From the NCBI GenBank assembly GCA_014529385.2, contig CM043944.1, positions 47,040,768 through 47,104,767 of the forward strand: a DNA stretch of 64,000 nt. Direction: 5' to 3'. Within the stretch, counting starts at the first letter, position 1, and every line of letters starts with the position of its first letter. Shown piece by piece: positions 1-49,666 of this stretch. The position numbers and the translations under genes are program-made. This stretch comes from Adiantum capillus-veneris. Its lineage: Eukaryota; Streptophyta; Polypodiopsida; Polypodiales; Pteridaceae. The notes under the pieces are model-generated. The model did no database searches. It had not been told where the DNA came from and saw only the letters and a list, made by a program, of their open reading frames with translations.

Positions 1-171
1 CATATCTGTCTCTGGGGAGGTCCCACAAGCGGTGTAAAAGGGAGACTGATCTGGTAATTGTCTCAACCACTAGTGGGGGGGCAGCTAGCTCTGCTCGAAT
101 AATTTCATGTGGTACTGAAGCCTTGGCTCTAATAAGCGGCAAGATCATAGAGACTAGAGGCTTCTCCATGT

Positions 172-209
172 CTCCCATTGCTCTACCGACATTGGTAGAG
201 CAATGGGAG
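172..209. repeat. 16-bp-arm perfect hairpin across the insertion junction
   Basis: Arms 172-187 (CTCCCATTGCTCTACC) and 194-209 are perfect reverse complements around a 6-base loop. The outer five bases of the left arm belong to the duplicated target and the rest to the insert, so the palindrome straddles the left junction. Confidence 0.85.
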
Positions 210-976
210 GTCGAGGATTCCACAATCGTATCTGCTATTGACTTGGTTGTCACTGCGGGATGAATTTATTCCTCAAATTCTTGGGCTTGTGTTCGGTTGA
301 TTTAGGCTAGTCTTCCGGATTTGATTTTGAAGTACTACTATTGGGTAGCCGTTCGCGCAATTCAATTATTACTTGTTGATGTGAAGCACCTCTTCACCTA
401 TATATAGTGCGCGAAAAGGGAGTCTATTTGGGGCGGTTGCCGACAAGTTGGTGTGGGAACAGGGCCCAACAACTTTGAGGCTTTGAAGGTGGTAGTGAGA
501 GGCAAAGCCTGGCCGAGCGTCAACTCACAAGGTCAACGACCATACTGGGTGAGTTTAAGACGTGCGGGCCAACTGAGTGATGATGCCGACAGAGAAGTAG
601 CCGATAGCAAGCAGGAGCGGACTGAGAGGATGAGGGTAGGCGATTGTGAATATGTGAGTGCTATTTTGTGTATCCAAAAACCATAGAGGAGAGGATTGTA
701 AGGATTGCAGGTTTTGTAACAATCCCCATGTGTAACCGCTCTCCATGTGTCAAACTACATTTGTGTGTTGTGTTGCCTACCATGTGTCAGCCTACATGTA
801 TAAACATGTGTTAGCCTGCATGTCAATACCATGTGGCCTATGTACTTTTGTACAAACTTCAATAATGAATCAAGTATCTATTTTGCATGTGTGTTTTGAC
901 TATCTTTCTTTTAATAGCTAATTATCATCGTTTAATTATGAACGGCTCTTTTCATTATTTGCCCTAAAACCCTACA
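177..976. mobile_element. 800-bp insertion with 30-bp target duplication
   Basis: The 30 bases at 147-176 are repeated exactly at 977-1006, and the LINE sequence is continuous once 177-976 is removed. The insert is 800 bp and has no recognisable protein. It contains a TATA-like stretch (CTATATATAG, about 398-407) and an AATAATGAATCA-type polyadenylation-like region near 861, so it resembles an LTR or a short transcribed element. No terminal TG/CA or clear terminal inverted repeat was found, and 30 bp is long for an LTR or DNA-transposon target duplication. Class unknown. Confidence 0.6.
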
Positions 977-1200
977 ATAGAGACTAGAGGCTTCTCCATG
1001 TCTCCCCATCCATAAGTGCGACTCTACTTCCCGTGATGGTCCAATGAAGGCCCCCATATCTAAACTCCATAGAGCAATGCGGAAGCCACCAAATCGTCAA
1101 AAAGCCAGAGCTTCGTCCGAGGCTCTTGAAACCGAATCTGTGAACACATCCTCTCCAATCCACCCAATGTTGCATGTGCTCTAGTCATTCTAGTGTCTGC

Positions 1201-2763
1201 TGAAACCGGCCCGTGGGGCGGTAGGCGGTGGCTTTCACCCGAAATCCTTTACTTTAGACGCACACACAGAGCACTTTGCAAAAAGAACCTGTAACGGGGA
1301 TTAACACCTAAGTGCACACACGGCTCAAAAGCTAGAATGCTCCGAGCAGACGCCGACAACCTGTAGGCCCCAAAATTGGCGCCCCTTTCGGTATTTCTTT
1401 ATTCTTTAACAGAGGGAATAAAACCCGTGATCTCCTACAAGCTGCCCCGCACAATCTAGGCTAAGAAACACCTGTTCTGGCCCGATTTCGGCGGCATAAC
1501 TGAACTAGGACGCTTCACAGTCAGTATCCCCACGCAATAGATGACTTCCCCGACGCATACGGACACTTTGCAAAACCTGGCGAGAATCTGCAGCACGCTT
1601 TGTTTTTTGCCCCAAAAATGCGCCAGTTCACCTGCACAACGGTCCCCTCGCGTCCTTGAACCTCCTCGGGGTATTAGGGTTTGTTTAGGGCCGAAACCCT
1701 AAACCTGCAAAAATACACAGCAGGCTGTAATTCCCTGTTTTGGGCTCTGTTTCGCGTGCCGGTCGCATCTGTTGCAAGACCTCGAGCTCCCGCACCTGTA
1801 GGGCTACTTGCCCTTTGAATCGGACGAGATTTTTGACGTGAAACGTCTCCGAATTCACTTGTACCTGCGGGGGATTAGCCGCTAGCTAATCTAGTACCTG
1901 TGCAAGAGGCTCTTGCCTCGGCAATCGCGCATGAACCCACATAACTGTACATTGGTCAAATGAAAAGCCCACTAGTGGGGCATAACATACTGCTCGTAGG
2001 GGAGAGAGAGCAGTGCGTAGCGTGCAGGGCATCACTCCTGGCACCTCACTGTACATAAGGGGGAAAGGAAGCACTCCATAGCTCTTAACCTGTGACAAAA
2101 TGCAAAAGGAGGCTCTTCCCAGCTTAAAAATTCAGTGTCCATTTTTCTGGAAGAGGCAAGTTCATGAAATTTTGCCACTTGGCGCATTTACAAGCATTTT
2201 CCCGTTTCGGGTTTGCCGCTTAAAAATATCCCGACTGGTCGCCGAGTTGACCTCGTGACAGAGTTGTAAAATGTTCCCCTAGTCGTACCGAAGGTAATGA
2301 CGCGAACACATTTCATGGCCCAAAATAGCAGTTCCCTAAATTTTAGAAAATGATTCCGTTGGGCTACCTGTGGTCATATGACCATCTATCCTCATTGGGA
2401 CCGCATTCAAAAGTGCAATGTGGCCCAACTGTCGGATACTTTCTGTTGGCAGTCACACCTTGACTTTAGGCCTTTATTGAGTTCACTTCCTAGTATCCAC
2501 CAACTTGCTAAGTGCGACGGGGGGACCTATATGATCTTGCTCTGAGCCTAGACATCCTCTTACCATACGAATTCCAGTGCCGACCACTACCCATCTGTGG
2601 GTGAAACTACCGTTCACATTGGCCATGCAATGTCCGACCGTTTGCTACTTCAAGAAGAGGGTCTCAAAAATAAAACAAAACCCCTTGGAAAGAAACCAAC
2701 AACTAAAGTTAGCAGTTGCCACATCCTCATGACATAGTTAACAGTTGCCACGTCCCCGTGACA
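1201..2763 (-). mobile_element. Ty3/gypsy 3' LTR, copy A (1.56 kb)
   Basis: The segment starts TGAAAC and ends GTGACA (TG...CA), followed at 2764 by a complementary polypurine tract (TACCCCCCTCTTG). Its left part (1201-1640) matches the LTR beside the gypsy gag at 17457-17906, and its right part (1797-2763) matches 11038-12007. It is therefore the only complete LTR of this family in the window. On the sense (minus) strand it carries AATAAAG followed by the ACCGAAAGGGGCGCC core (1366-1411), probably the polyadenylation/R region. Confidence 0.8.
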
Positions 2764-3346
2764 TACCCCCCTCTTGAAATTGCAAACGTCCTCGATTGCA
2801 TACCATAAATACACGCCATTGAGGATCTTGTGCTATCAACGCTCTTTTATCATCGCATGTATCCGCAAGAAAGGTCATAACACATAGGTACAAATGACTT
2901 AATGAGGCCTTCATACTTTTGTCATTTCCATCTATTACACTGACTTCATATGTACATTTGATGTACTAGCTCTATTTGGTGACTCTGACAGTTCATGCTT
3001 ATCCATCCACTTTGCATCCATAGCCGAATAGTTCTTGAACTTCACCAAATAGCGTCTTGCAACTTGTCCTTTAACTTTTCTATCCTTATGTGCCAAAACT
3101 TACTCAGGTACTAGGATCTCATCAAGTTCCTCAACTTTTGGCTGATCCTCATCTGGCATATCTTCTGACACATTACCCACGAAGGATCTTAGAAGACTCA
3201 CGTGAAACGCATTATGAATCTTCCACGCATCAGGCAATTTCAGCCTGTAAGCCACATCGCTGATCTTGTCAAGCACTTGAAAAGGCCCATAGTAACGCAT
3301 ACGGAGCTTAAGAAACAGCCGTTCCTTGCCCTTCATCTTCTTTAAA
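2764..3346 (-). pseudogene. Ty3/gypsy copy A, 3' UTR and integrase C-terminus/chromodomain remnant
   Basis: On the minus strand this encodes the same tail as the element at 12179-12721: YYGPFQVLDKI, YRLKLPDAWKIHNAFHVSLL and, after a stop near 3100, a degraded chromodomain (LAHKDRKVKGQVARRYLVKF). In intact chromoviruses this region is the integrase C-terminal module plus a chromodomain thought to steer integration to chromatin. It is cut at about 3346, where unrelated LTR-element sequence begins, so all upstream pol and gag are missing. Confidence 0.8.
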
Positions 3347-3599
3347 TCTATAGTAACAAGATTTAGTTGTGAAAAGATCAGTGAGGTTTGAATGTGATTG
3401 CTAAATGGTTACAATGATCAGGATTTGTATTTGAGACCCTTGACAGAAATGTGATGTCTTTGTAGAAGTGCTGGATTGATGGAGTCTAGTGCTTGAGTAT
3501 ATAGAGTCAGTGTCTACTGAAGAAAGTTTCTATCCTATGGCTGTTTTGCAGGCGTAATCGAGGGCGATTACAGTTCTTTCAAGAGGAGATGCAGGATAT
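3347..3599 (+). mobile_element. 3' internal end of a gag-only-type LTR element (fragment)
   Basis: This is the reverse complement of the region right of 9206 and of 31167. All three share a block reading AATCGAGGGCGATTAC and then a purine-rich TTTCAAGAGGAG tract, i.e. the stretch just before the 3' LTR. No coding sequence remains, and the LTR that should follow is replaced by a LINE fragment. Confidence 0.6.
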
Positions 3600-3609
3600 G
3601 TTTTTTCAT

Positions 3610-4375
3610 GTAGCATGCAAAAATTGCCGTTGGCAGTCACTGGTCATGATCCGACTTGTCAGAGAGGTACTTCAGAGCCCATGTCTTTGAGGCATTGATT
3701 CTGGGTTTGTCCAGACTCCATATGTACAGCCAATGTGGATGACAGTTTGTTGTTGATTGATTAGATTGGGCATCCATGATGGTTTTGTGACGTGGGCGGT
3801 AGTTCCATGGCCTTTGGAATTTCCGGGGCCACACACCTTTTACAGGGCTTGCCGACAGATTTGATCTTCCTGCTTACTGCCTTGGGATATAGATCGGGCA
3901 CTCTACAGATGATCCCCGATGGAGGTGAACGGTTGGATTTTTGCCGGTGAGACATGGTTTTCACCACGATATGGAGCATCACGCTTTGGACCACATGGAA
4001 GGCTCGATGTTCCCACATCATTTTGGGCTCACAGTCCTCCCCTACGTCCAACATTTTGACAACCATCTGGAGATAGCTGTTGCATACTCTTTGCAGTTAG
4101 TGGGATTCCTCAACCGGCTCCTCCAAGGCAACGGAACAACGTCGATGCGTCTTTCTTCACACATGGGCGTGGTCGTCAATTCTTTTCCGTCGGGATGAGG
4201 GTCACATTATATGGCATTATGCATCCCCAAAGTGATTCATTTTACATTCATCGTAGAGATTACATTGATGTTTACGTAGCCTACATATTGTCATTTCTCT
4301 TTTGTACTCCCTCTGGGTGATAGGCCATTGAGCATCTCTTGAGGTGTCTTATGTACACAAAATATAGCCCCTTTT

Positions 4376-4376
<1 letters not shown>
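3610..4376 (+). mobile_element. LINE 3'-terminal fragment (zf-RVT-type), plus strand
   Basis: Plus-strand reading gives degraded blocks typical of the C-terminus of plant L1-type LINEs: SLRH-stop-FWVCP (the RVT zinc-binding HCFWxCP signature), then ITLWTTWKARCSHI about 350 bp later, with many stops. The same sequence occurs in inverted orientation at 5586-6346. It ends in TATGTACACAAAATATAG, shared by both copies, directly before a GT/GA microsatellite. Confidence 0.65.
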
Positions 4377-4424
<48 letters not shown>

Positions 4425-4427
4425 GGG
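4376..4427. repeat. (GT)n(GA)n microsatellite
   Basis: About 8 GT units run into about 17 mostly perfect GA units, directly at the 3' end of the LINE fragment. Confidence 0.95.
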
Positions 4428-4756
4428 GCGCTAGGGATTTTGCGATCATGTCTGTGCCCCGTGCGTGCCGCTGTAATATTTTTAGCTAAGGCTACAAATG
4501 AATGAAAATGATTGTTGTGCACACAAATGAATTTATTGGTAGCAATTTTATAATTTAAACAGACGGGTAAAATTTTTTGTGCATTGTGCCATCAAGAAAT
4601 TTATCGGTGTTCGGGTAGTATGATAAGTAGAACAATAGCCGGATGCAGTGCAAAACACATCAGAACAAGCACATGGATAAGATGGTGTCCTTAGTTCGCG
4701 CATAAAAGTCATGATTTAATGTTTCTATTGTGGCCAAGATAGTGGCCGGCTGGACA

Positions 4757-4770
4757 CATTATAAATACGG
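4757..4770 (+). promoter_or_regulatory. Candidate TATA box
   Basis: TATAAATA at 4760-4767 in a GC-richer context (CGGCCCGGCGGGAGCC follows), upstream of and on the same strand as the acyltransferase exons. There is no independent evidence of transcription. Confidence 0.2.
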
Positions 4771-5107
4771 CCCGGCGGGAGCCGGCATATTGAATGGGAA
4801 GAGGCATGGAAAGAGCAGAGTTAATCGCTCCAGATTGGTCAAAAACCTTTCTTTTAATGCTCGTTTTTAAGTCTAAAGTTTAAAACCTTTAAAAATGAGT
4901 GGTCGGGCTAATTTGAAAGCGGTCAAATCTGTAACTTAAAAAAAAAACTCCTATTGTAGCGTAAGATTTTGGAACCATCAACATTGGCCTTCTTACAAGC
5001 CCTTTCCTCCCTCATGCACGCCATCTGGCATAGGAAACTTCCATTTGCAGAGGTTCTCCAGTAGTTTACACTCACACACAAAGCCCTCTCTCAACTCTCA
5101 ATTCAGC

Positions 5108-5138
<31 letters not shown>

Positions 5139-5140
5139 AG
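5108..5140. repeat. (CT)n microsatellite
   Basis: About 16 CT units inside a pyrimidine-rich tract. Confidence 0.95.
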
Positions 5141-5585
5141 CGATTTTTTGCTGTGCGCTTGTGAGAGCCGTGCAGAGGTTATAGAATGAAGCAGATATAG
5201 CCGTTTTCGGTTGCATGTATATTGAACTCCAGCCAATTGGTTAATGAATTACATGCATTCTCATGCATCAGAATAGTCTTTGGGACAGAGAACAGTGCAA
5301 GATTTTCCGGTTCATGTGTTTGTGAAAGTTCAATGTTAATAGAAAATGTCCTCAAGGGGGGGAACCAACCCATCCTCTGGTTCCTAGTGTCGTGTTCTAT
5401 CTCGGCATTGTTTTCTCAGTATTATTCTGTATGGAATCCTACGTGAATTAATTAAATCAACTTGAAGGTATTTAAGTGCACGCTTCCATTTTTGTGACAG
5501 CCGCTCTCCCTCTTGTGTTGGTGGTTTGCCCCTCATCTCACTGGCGCTATTCCGGTCCGTGGCATTGTCACTACCGAAATTCTTT

Positions 5586-6760
5586 TTTTTTTTTTTTTTG
5601 GCAAGAAAAGGGGCTGTATTTTGTGTACATAAGACACCTTGGGAGATGCTCAATGGTCTATCACCCAGAGGAAGTACAAAAGAGGATTGACAATGTGTAG
5701 GCTATGTAAACATCGAGGTGGTATGTACAATGAAGGTAAAATGAACCACTGCGGGGGTGCATAATGCCATGTGATGTGGCCCTGATCCTGATGGAAAAGA
5801 GTTGACAACCGTGCCCATTGGTGAAGGAAGACGCATCGAAACTCTACTGCGTTGGAGGAGCCGGCCAAAGAGTCCCATTGACTGCAAAGAGCATGCAACA
5901 GCTGTGTCCAGATGGCTGTCAAAATGCTGGACGTAGGGGAGGATTGTGAGCCTAGAATGTGGGCACATCGAACCTTCCACATGGTCCAAAGCGTGATGCT
6001 GCATATCGTGGTGAAAACTGTCTTGCTGGCAGAAATCCAACTGGTGAACTGCACTGGGGATCATCTGTAGAGTACCCGGTCTATATCCCAATGGAGTAAG
6101 CAAGAAGACCAGATTTGTCGGCAAGCCTTGAAAAAATGTGTTGGACCCCGGAAATTGCAAAAGCCATGCAATTGCCCCCACGTCACGAACCCATCATGGA
6201 TGCCCACTCTAATAAACAAACAACAAACACCCATCCACACTGTCTGCGCATATGGACAAACCCAGAAACAGTGCCTCAAAGACTCAGGCTCTAAGTACGT
6301 CTTTGACAAGTCAGATCATGACCAATGACTACCAACCAAGTACCAACAGGCAATCCTGCATGTGCTATCATGTGGGGGGTCCAGATGGATGACCAAAACT
6401 GTCTCTGGAAAGCGGGGAGGCTACCTTGGTCCTACTATACCTCTGACTGGCATGGACAGTGAGGCGGGTGTTGGGTCCTCAAAAGAAGCCTCCTCCCAAG
6501 GGAGACAGAGTACTCATAAAAGAATAGAGGGGCTCCATCATCGCTCAACGAAGGCCACTGCTACTCACTAAGATCCCAATCCAACTGAAGAAGGGGCTTT
6601 CCCTGCCAAATTGACGGTCTCCAAAGTGGTGCCTCCTCAATAATGAAAACAGGGTCAGCACGTGACCTCCTCTGGAAAGAGCCCATTCTAACAGGCTGCC
6701 ACATCCCTCCTCCTTCATATGGTATGGCATGCAGTTTGTGCAATGCTTTTTTGTGCGAGT
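5586..6760 (-). mobile_element. LINE 3' fragment (zf-RVT-type), minus strand
   Basis: Minus-strand reading gives SLRHCFWVCPYAQTVW (RVT zinc-binding signature) around 6235-6290, then ITLWTMWKVRCAHI around 5960-6000. Further upstream (6545-6743) is a readable GSFQRRSRADPVFIIEEA block. Its downstream 740 bp are an inverted copy of 3610-4376. Multiple stops and frameshifts mark it as dead. Confidence 0.65.
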
Positions 6761-6839
6761 GTTTGCCTAGGCTTTGTCTCTCGGGATGTAGTTTTTTGGC
6801 TGTTACAGTTCTCGGGCTCTTAACTTACTTTTGAGGGGG

Positions 6840-7210
6840 AAGGGGAGGGTCCTGTTTTCTTGTTGACAGATCTTGGTTACTGATGGGGCACTTTGGACAT
6901 GTTGCCAGCTACTATACATGCTTTTGAACCACTCCCTCGTGAGATCATTTTTCCCATTGTGGTCGTAGTCACTCTGTGGCTGATTTGGAAGGCTAGATTC
7001 TTGTGTGTTATTGGTAGTCACACCAGGTAACAAGGGTCCAAAGATATAGCCAATTGTCAATTTTCAAATGGCCTGGAGCCCATACTATGCTCTCTCTCCA
7101 AGTGGATAATTAATGGACCAGTGAGAGTCTACTTTAGAAAGGCACGTATTAAAACCATCAGAGATTGCCCGTTTCACCCAAAAATGCAGCTTTTTATGGA
7201 GTCTATGCTG
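6840..7210 (+). mobile_element. LINE C-terminal fragment, plus strand
   Basis: Plus-strand reading gives IIFPIVVVVTLWLIWKARF (about 6941-7000), equivalent to the ITLWTMWKxR block of the two neighbouring LINE fragments but from a diverged subfamily. Stops are frequent. It lies just upstream of the first recognised acyltransferase exon, so probably within an intron. Confidence 0.5.
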
Positions 7211-7439
7211 TAAGTATTGGTTATGTTTGTTGAGAAGTTGGGTTGCGTGACGCATGTGAAATTTTTAAAGGATGAGTGTCCCAAAATGCTGTGTACCTGA
7301 GGCATTCCAAGGCTTGAGCAGACCTTAGTAACTGTGGCTCAAGGGCATTCATTGATTCTGATTTACTGCCTTGTTTCCTCTCTTGTAAAAATGATAGTTA
7401 TTTTCACATTTTGTTACTTCATAGCCAATTTTTCTGCAG

Positions 7440-46280
<38,841 letters not shown>

Positions 46281-47640
46281 TGAGGGATGCTGGGCAGCTA
46301 CACTTTTGTGGCAACCAAATTAAAGAATGGGGTGGCAAATTAATTTCAGCGAAGGTGCAAGCACATTAATCACTTCCACAATTTTGAACGGCTTCTCTAC
46401 TTGAGATAACAACTACTTGTTCCCAGCTTTCTCCATTCCTTGGAGCTTCTTAAAAACTTCCTTACATTTAATTTTACACGCTCATTCAAAGCGTTGCCTT
46501 GTGAAGATATGGGGCAATTTTGTACACTTAAAAATCAATGAGTATGATATTGCAACCTGTTTTATCCGAGAAATGTATAATTCTGAAGGTGTTTAATCCT
46601 GGGAAATGGAGGGTATTAACTAAATTTGCACAATTCCAGGCACTGCAGATAAGCAACTGGTTTGCAGTAACAGTTTGTGTCAATGATTTGGTTGATCTTA
46701 AGTTTACTAGTTCAAGAGGGCTCGTGTTTTAGGCAGACATGCCTCCAGAAATTGGCTCATGTGTCTATTTGCTTGGGTTTCTCCCAAAAGAAAAGGATTT
46801 CCTTTTGCACAGGCTTGCCTCTGTAGTAAGGAAAAGACTTCCCAATCAAGCTCTTTTATGTTCAAGCAAGTGTGCAGGCGGGCATGTGCATGCGTGCATG
46901 TGCGTTCACCCCTCCTTCCAAGTATGACCGAACCCTGAGCAAGTTTTTTTGGAGCAGAGCCAAAGTCGAGCACATCCCATCAAAAGAAATAATGAAAACC
47001 AAATTGATAACATGAAATATTTCAAATAAATAGCTTTCAAAATCTATTTTCACCATAGGACGACCTTTATGAGATTGCAAACTACTCAACGATAATTTAA
47101 CTCATACATTTCACCAAGTTGAAGCAATTTTTTGTAGCTTACTTCAATGTATATATGAGTCTTCTGAAGTGTGTATTGAATGTGGCTTTAATCAACCATC
47201 AGTAGTATTGTAGCCTATGGTAAAAATTTAGAGTGTGCATGTCATTTGGGCAATGAGATTGCTACACGAAGGTCAACCAATCGTTACACATAGAGAATAT
47301 CTACAATTATTATGGTACAATTGAACTCTTTTTATAATACACATGTATATGCAAGGCAAGTCGCTTAGACTACAAGTTGTGAGTAGAAAACCTCGACAAA
47401 AAGTAATCTTGTGTTTTCGATGTAGAAGACTCCGCCTTCGCGCAAGTGTGTGCTTGAGATACCGCATCTTTCAAGAGACCGTTTTGATGGTGAGTAAATG
47501 CTTCCGTGCTTCATTCCCCAAATATACCAAAAGCCATCAAACCGCAAGCTAAAATTGCATCTTCATCTCAAAATTTATGCACCCAACTTCGAGCACCTAC
47601 GGTGCTTCCAAAAGTGCATCAAACTCACACACTATGAAAT
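46281..47640 (+). other. Probable 3' UTR and following intergenic sequence
   Basis: AT-rich. An AATAAA lies near 47026 and could serve as a polyadenylation signal. No further gene recognised. Confidence 0.4.
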
Positions 47641-47649
47641 TTTCTGCAT

Positions 47650-47826
47650 ACAATCAGTCTGAGTTGATATCAAATCAATGAGGAATCTCTAGAAAGTTTC
47701 TTATGCAAAGTTGTAGATCACGTTGAAACGGAAGGAATCGCGAACGAAATTTTCAGATTTGCATTCTACAAGGAGAATCTAATAACAGTGCTGTTTTTTG
47801 ACCCTATGCTCTAGTCCACACCGTGT

Positions 47827-47861
<35 letters not shown>

Positions 47862-48050
47862 ACATGCACACATACGCGCACTTTAATTGGCCAGTCAGTC
47901 TAAGCTGAATATCAGCAAATTGGTGAGAAATTTGCAGAAAGCTTATTCAACCAAGTTGTAGACCCCGTCAAAATGGAAGGGAATTGTGGGAAATTTTTTG
48001 ATTTGCATTCTATAAGGAGAAAAATGAATAAAAAAATAGTGTTAATGTGC
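47650..48050. repeat. Old tandem duplication (about 140 bp) around a (CT)n tract
   Basis: 47665-47800 and 47905-48040 share an order of blocks (GTCTGAGTTGATATCA, AAGTTGTAGA, GATTTGCATTCTA, AAGGAGAA, AGTG), at roughly 70 percent by eye. (CT)n occupies 47829-47857 between them. Confidence 0.6.
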
Positions 48051-48226
48051 ACACAATTTTAGGGAAACACCTTCACCTACAATACATCACTTTCATATAA
48101 GCTCACATGCTCCCATTGCGTTCTCACACAGCTTCCAAGCTTTCTTGATCTCTCCACCATCGAAAGCGAGCAAGCTATTGCCTCGAAGCTCTCCAATCCG
48201 CCACGCTCTCAGCGATCGCCATGTGC

Positions 48227-48238
48227 TCTGATACCAGT
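48227..48238 (-). other. Isolated primer-binding-site-like sequence
   Basis: Plus strand GCTCTGATACCA; on the minus strand TGGTATCAGAGC. It suggests the end of a decayed minus-strand LTR element: the LTR would lie to the right but is cut off by the GA tract and a LINE, and the internal sequence to the left has no recognisable protein. Confidence 0.45.
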
Positions 48239-48273
48239 TGAAGTGCACATATGCAGTGCGTGTTTGGGGGGGG

Positions 48274-48276
<3 letters not shown>

Positions 48277-48321
<45 letters not shown>

Positions 48322-48330
48322 TAGATAGAT
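48277..48330. repeat. (GA)n(TAGA)n microsatellite
   Basis: G11, about 20 GA units and then four ATAG units, forming the 3' flank of the adjacent LINE. Confidence 0.95.
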
Positions 48331-49561
48331 TTTATTATCGTCCTCGGAGGTCAAATATGACCTATGGGACCAAAGTTACATGTGATGTAGTATGTGTATG
48401 GCTGATGAGTGACTCTCGATACTCCAAAATTGTAGTGATGAGAGTCGCAATGGAGAGCCCACTTTTTGGCTGGGAGAGGAAAGTGTGTAGGTCTAAGTTA
48501 TGGCTGAAAATGTGAGAGAAGCAAGTTCGGATGTGATCAAAAGCTGAGCACTCTAGTAGTGTGTGGTACTCAGACTCTCGAACTTGCAGTGAGCATAATG
48601 TGCACAATTGATTTGACTCTTCTCCATTGCCCCAACGCCCTATCTCGCATCGAAGGAAATGGGAGCTAAGCCGAATTGCTGCGATAGTGTGTATCGCGGA
48701 CAAGGGAATAGGCTCAAGCATGTAAGTGTGAGTACGGTTTCCTCTCTCAGCAAAGAACATGGTTTTGTAGTTGGGGGCAATATAGGTGGTGTAATGTATG
48801 AAGCGTGACCCACCGGATTTCTCCCAAGCCGTAATACATTGGCGTTGTAGAAAAGCTTCATTCACTTGAGAGTCAATTGAAGCATCATGTAGCAAGTGTA
48901 ATGCATCCCATCTCCCAAACCACTTCTTTATGTCTTGCATCCATCCCGTGCTCAAGATCTTGCTTTTATGCGTCTTTTGAACTTTTTTGCTTGCTTCCCA
49001 TGCAATTGTAGGAAGTCGATGTGAGGGGTTTTGACGAATCTTTATCATGTACTCCACAACCCTTTCCATGCCCATAACCTCAATTGGAAGAGATCCCGAC
49101 TCAAGAAGTAGGAGCATATATGGTGTTTGTGTCTTAACTTGGAGAAAGTTTGTAAGAAAACGCTTTTGGACATTCTCAAACTCTTTCCAAGTAGACTTTG
49201 AGATGCTCCCGCCCCACACTTCAACTCCATAAAGAAGAACCGATGTCACCAATGCATCAAAAAGATACTTCTTGAGAACCCAACACTTGATGTTTCCCGC
49301 ATTACACATGTTCTCAAATGCATAATATGCTCTCTTTCCCGCTTCCAAACGACGCATAGCACATTCATGCCACTTGTGATTGGATGGAACCTCAAAGCCA
49401 AGGTACTTAAAGCTCTCACCAACTTCAAGTGTCTCGTTGTTGTACACAATGCATGGCTTCTCCTTATGGTTGGTTTTCACAAGCATAACCTTTGTTTTGG
49501 ATTCATTTACAATCAGCCCACTATGCAAGCAAAAGTTCTCAAGGACAACCATAAGCTTTTG

Positions 49562-49597
<36 letters not shown>

Positions 49598-49607
49598 TCT
49601 CCATTGA
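48331..49607 (-). mobile_element. 5'-truncated LINE, second subfamily
   Basis: 3' hairpin at 48348-48363 and a long C-terminal ORF2 frame. The 5' truncation point coincides with a (CT)n tract (49566-49602). Same architecture as the 23-kb LINE but clearly diverged protein. Confidence 0.82.
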
Positions 49608-49666
49608 CTGGCATTACGGAGTGCGAGGGAGTGTTTGGAATGAATATAATGTGACTCGCACGCCAA
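48362..49666 (-). pseudogene. LINE ORF2 C-terminal half (long intact frame)
   Basis: The uninterrupted frame covers 434 residues, of which about the first 40 come from the microsatellite and flank. Then LNESKTKVMLVKTNHKEK-type post-YADD sequence (NESKTKVMLV), ESFKYLGFEV, KKYLFDALVTSVLLYGVEVW, LPTIAWEASKKVQKTHKSKI, RLSSHFLRCEIGRWGNG, a zinc-binding CTLCSLQVRESEYHTLLEC block and HIRTCFSHIFSH. The RT catalytic core is missing through truncation. The lack of stops suggests a relatively recent insertion. Confidence 0.82.

Larger units (their letters stand above)
1..1200 (-). mobile_element. LINE ORF2 3' fragment, split by an insertion
   Basis: Read on the minus strand, 977-1200 encodes the post-RT part of a LINE ORF2 (blocks FQEPRTKLWLFD and LYGV-stop-IWGP) that matches the better preserved LINE at 24373-24560. 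Bases 1-176 match the next downstream part of that LINE (24235-24400 there). The two halves are separated by the 800-bp insertion at 177-976. The Glu codon of the LYGVEIWG block is a stop here, so this is a dead copy. It continues off the left edge and ends on the right where a gypsy LTR begins (1201). Confidence 0.75.
4428..5585. other. Unassigned stretch between inverted LINE tails
   Basis: About 1.16 kb that does not match other repeats in the window. It contains a TATA-like box (4760-4767), a pyrimidine-rich stretch with (CT)n at 5108-5140, and several short open frames with no recognisable product. It may be the promoter/5' region of the acyltransferase gene whose first recognisable exon is at 7440, because it lies upstream on the same strand, but no exon encoding the expected N-terminus was found. 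Confidence 0.35.

Noticed and set aside
1670-1712. Telomere-like TTAGGGTTTGTTTAGGG / AAACCCTAAACC
   Set aside because: Only two imperfect units inside an LTR; not an interstitial telomere array.
5384-5653. Minus-strand frame of 89 codons in the unassigned segment
   Set aside because: Its lysine run is a translation of a poly(T) tract at the LINE junction; nothing conserved.
46707-46973. Minus-strand frame of 88 codons downstream of the acyltransferase stop
   Set aside because: Low-complexity AHARLHTC-type translation of GTGCATGC-rich sequence; no homology.
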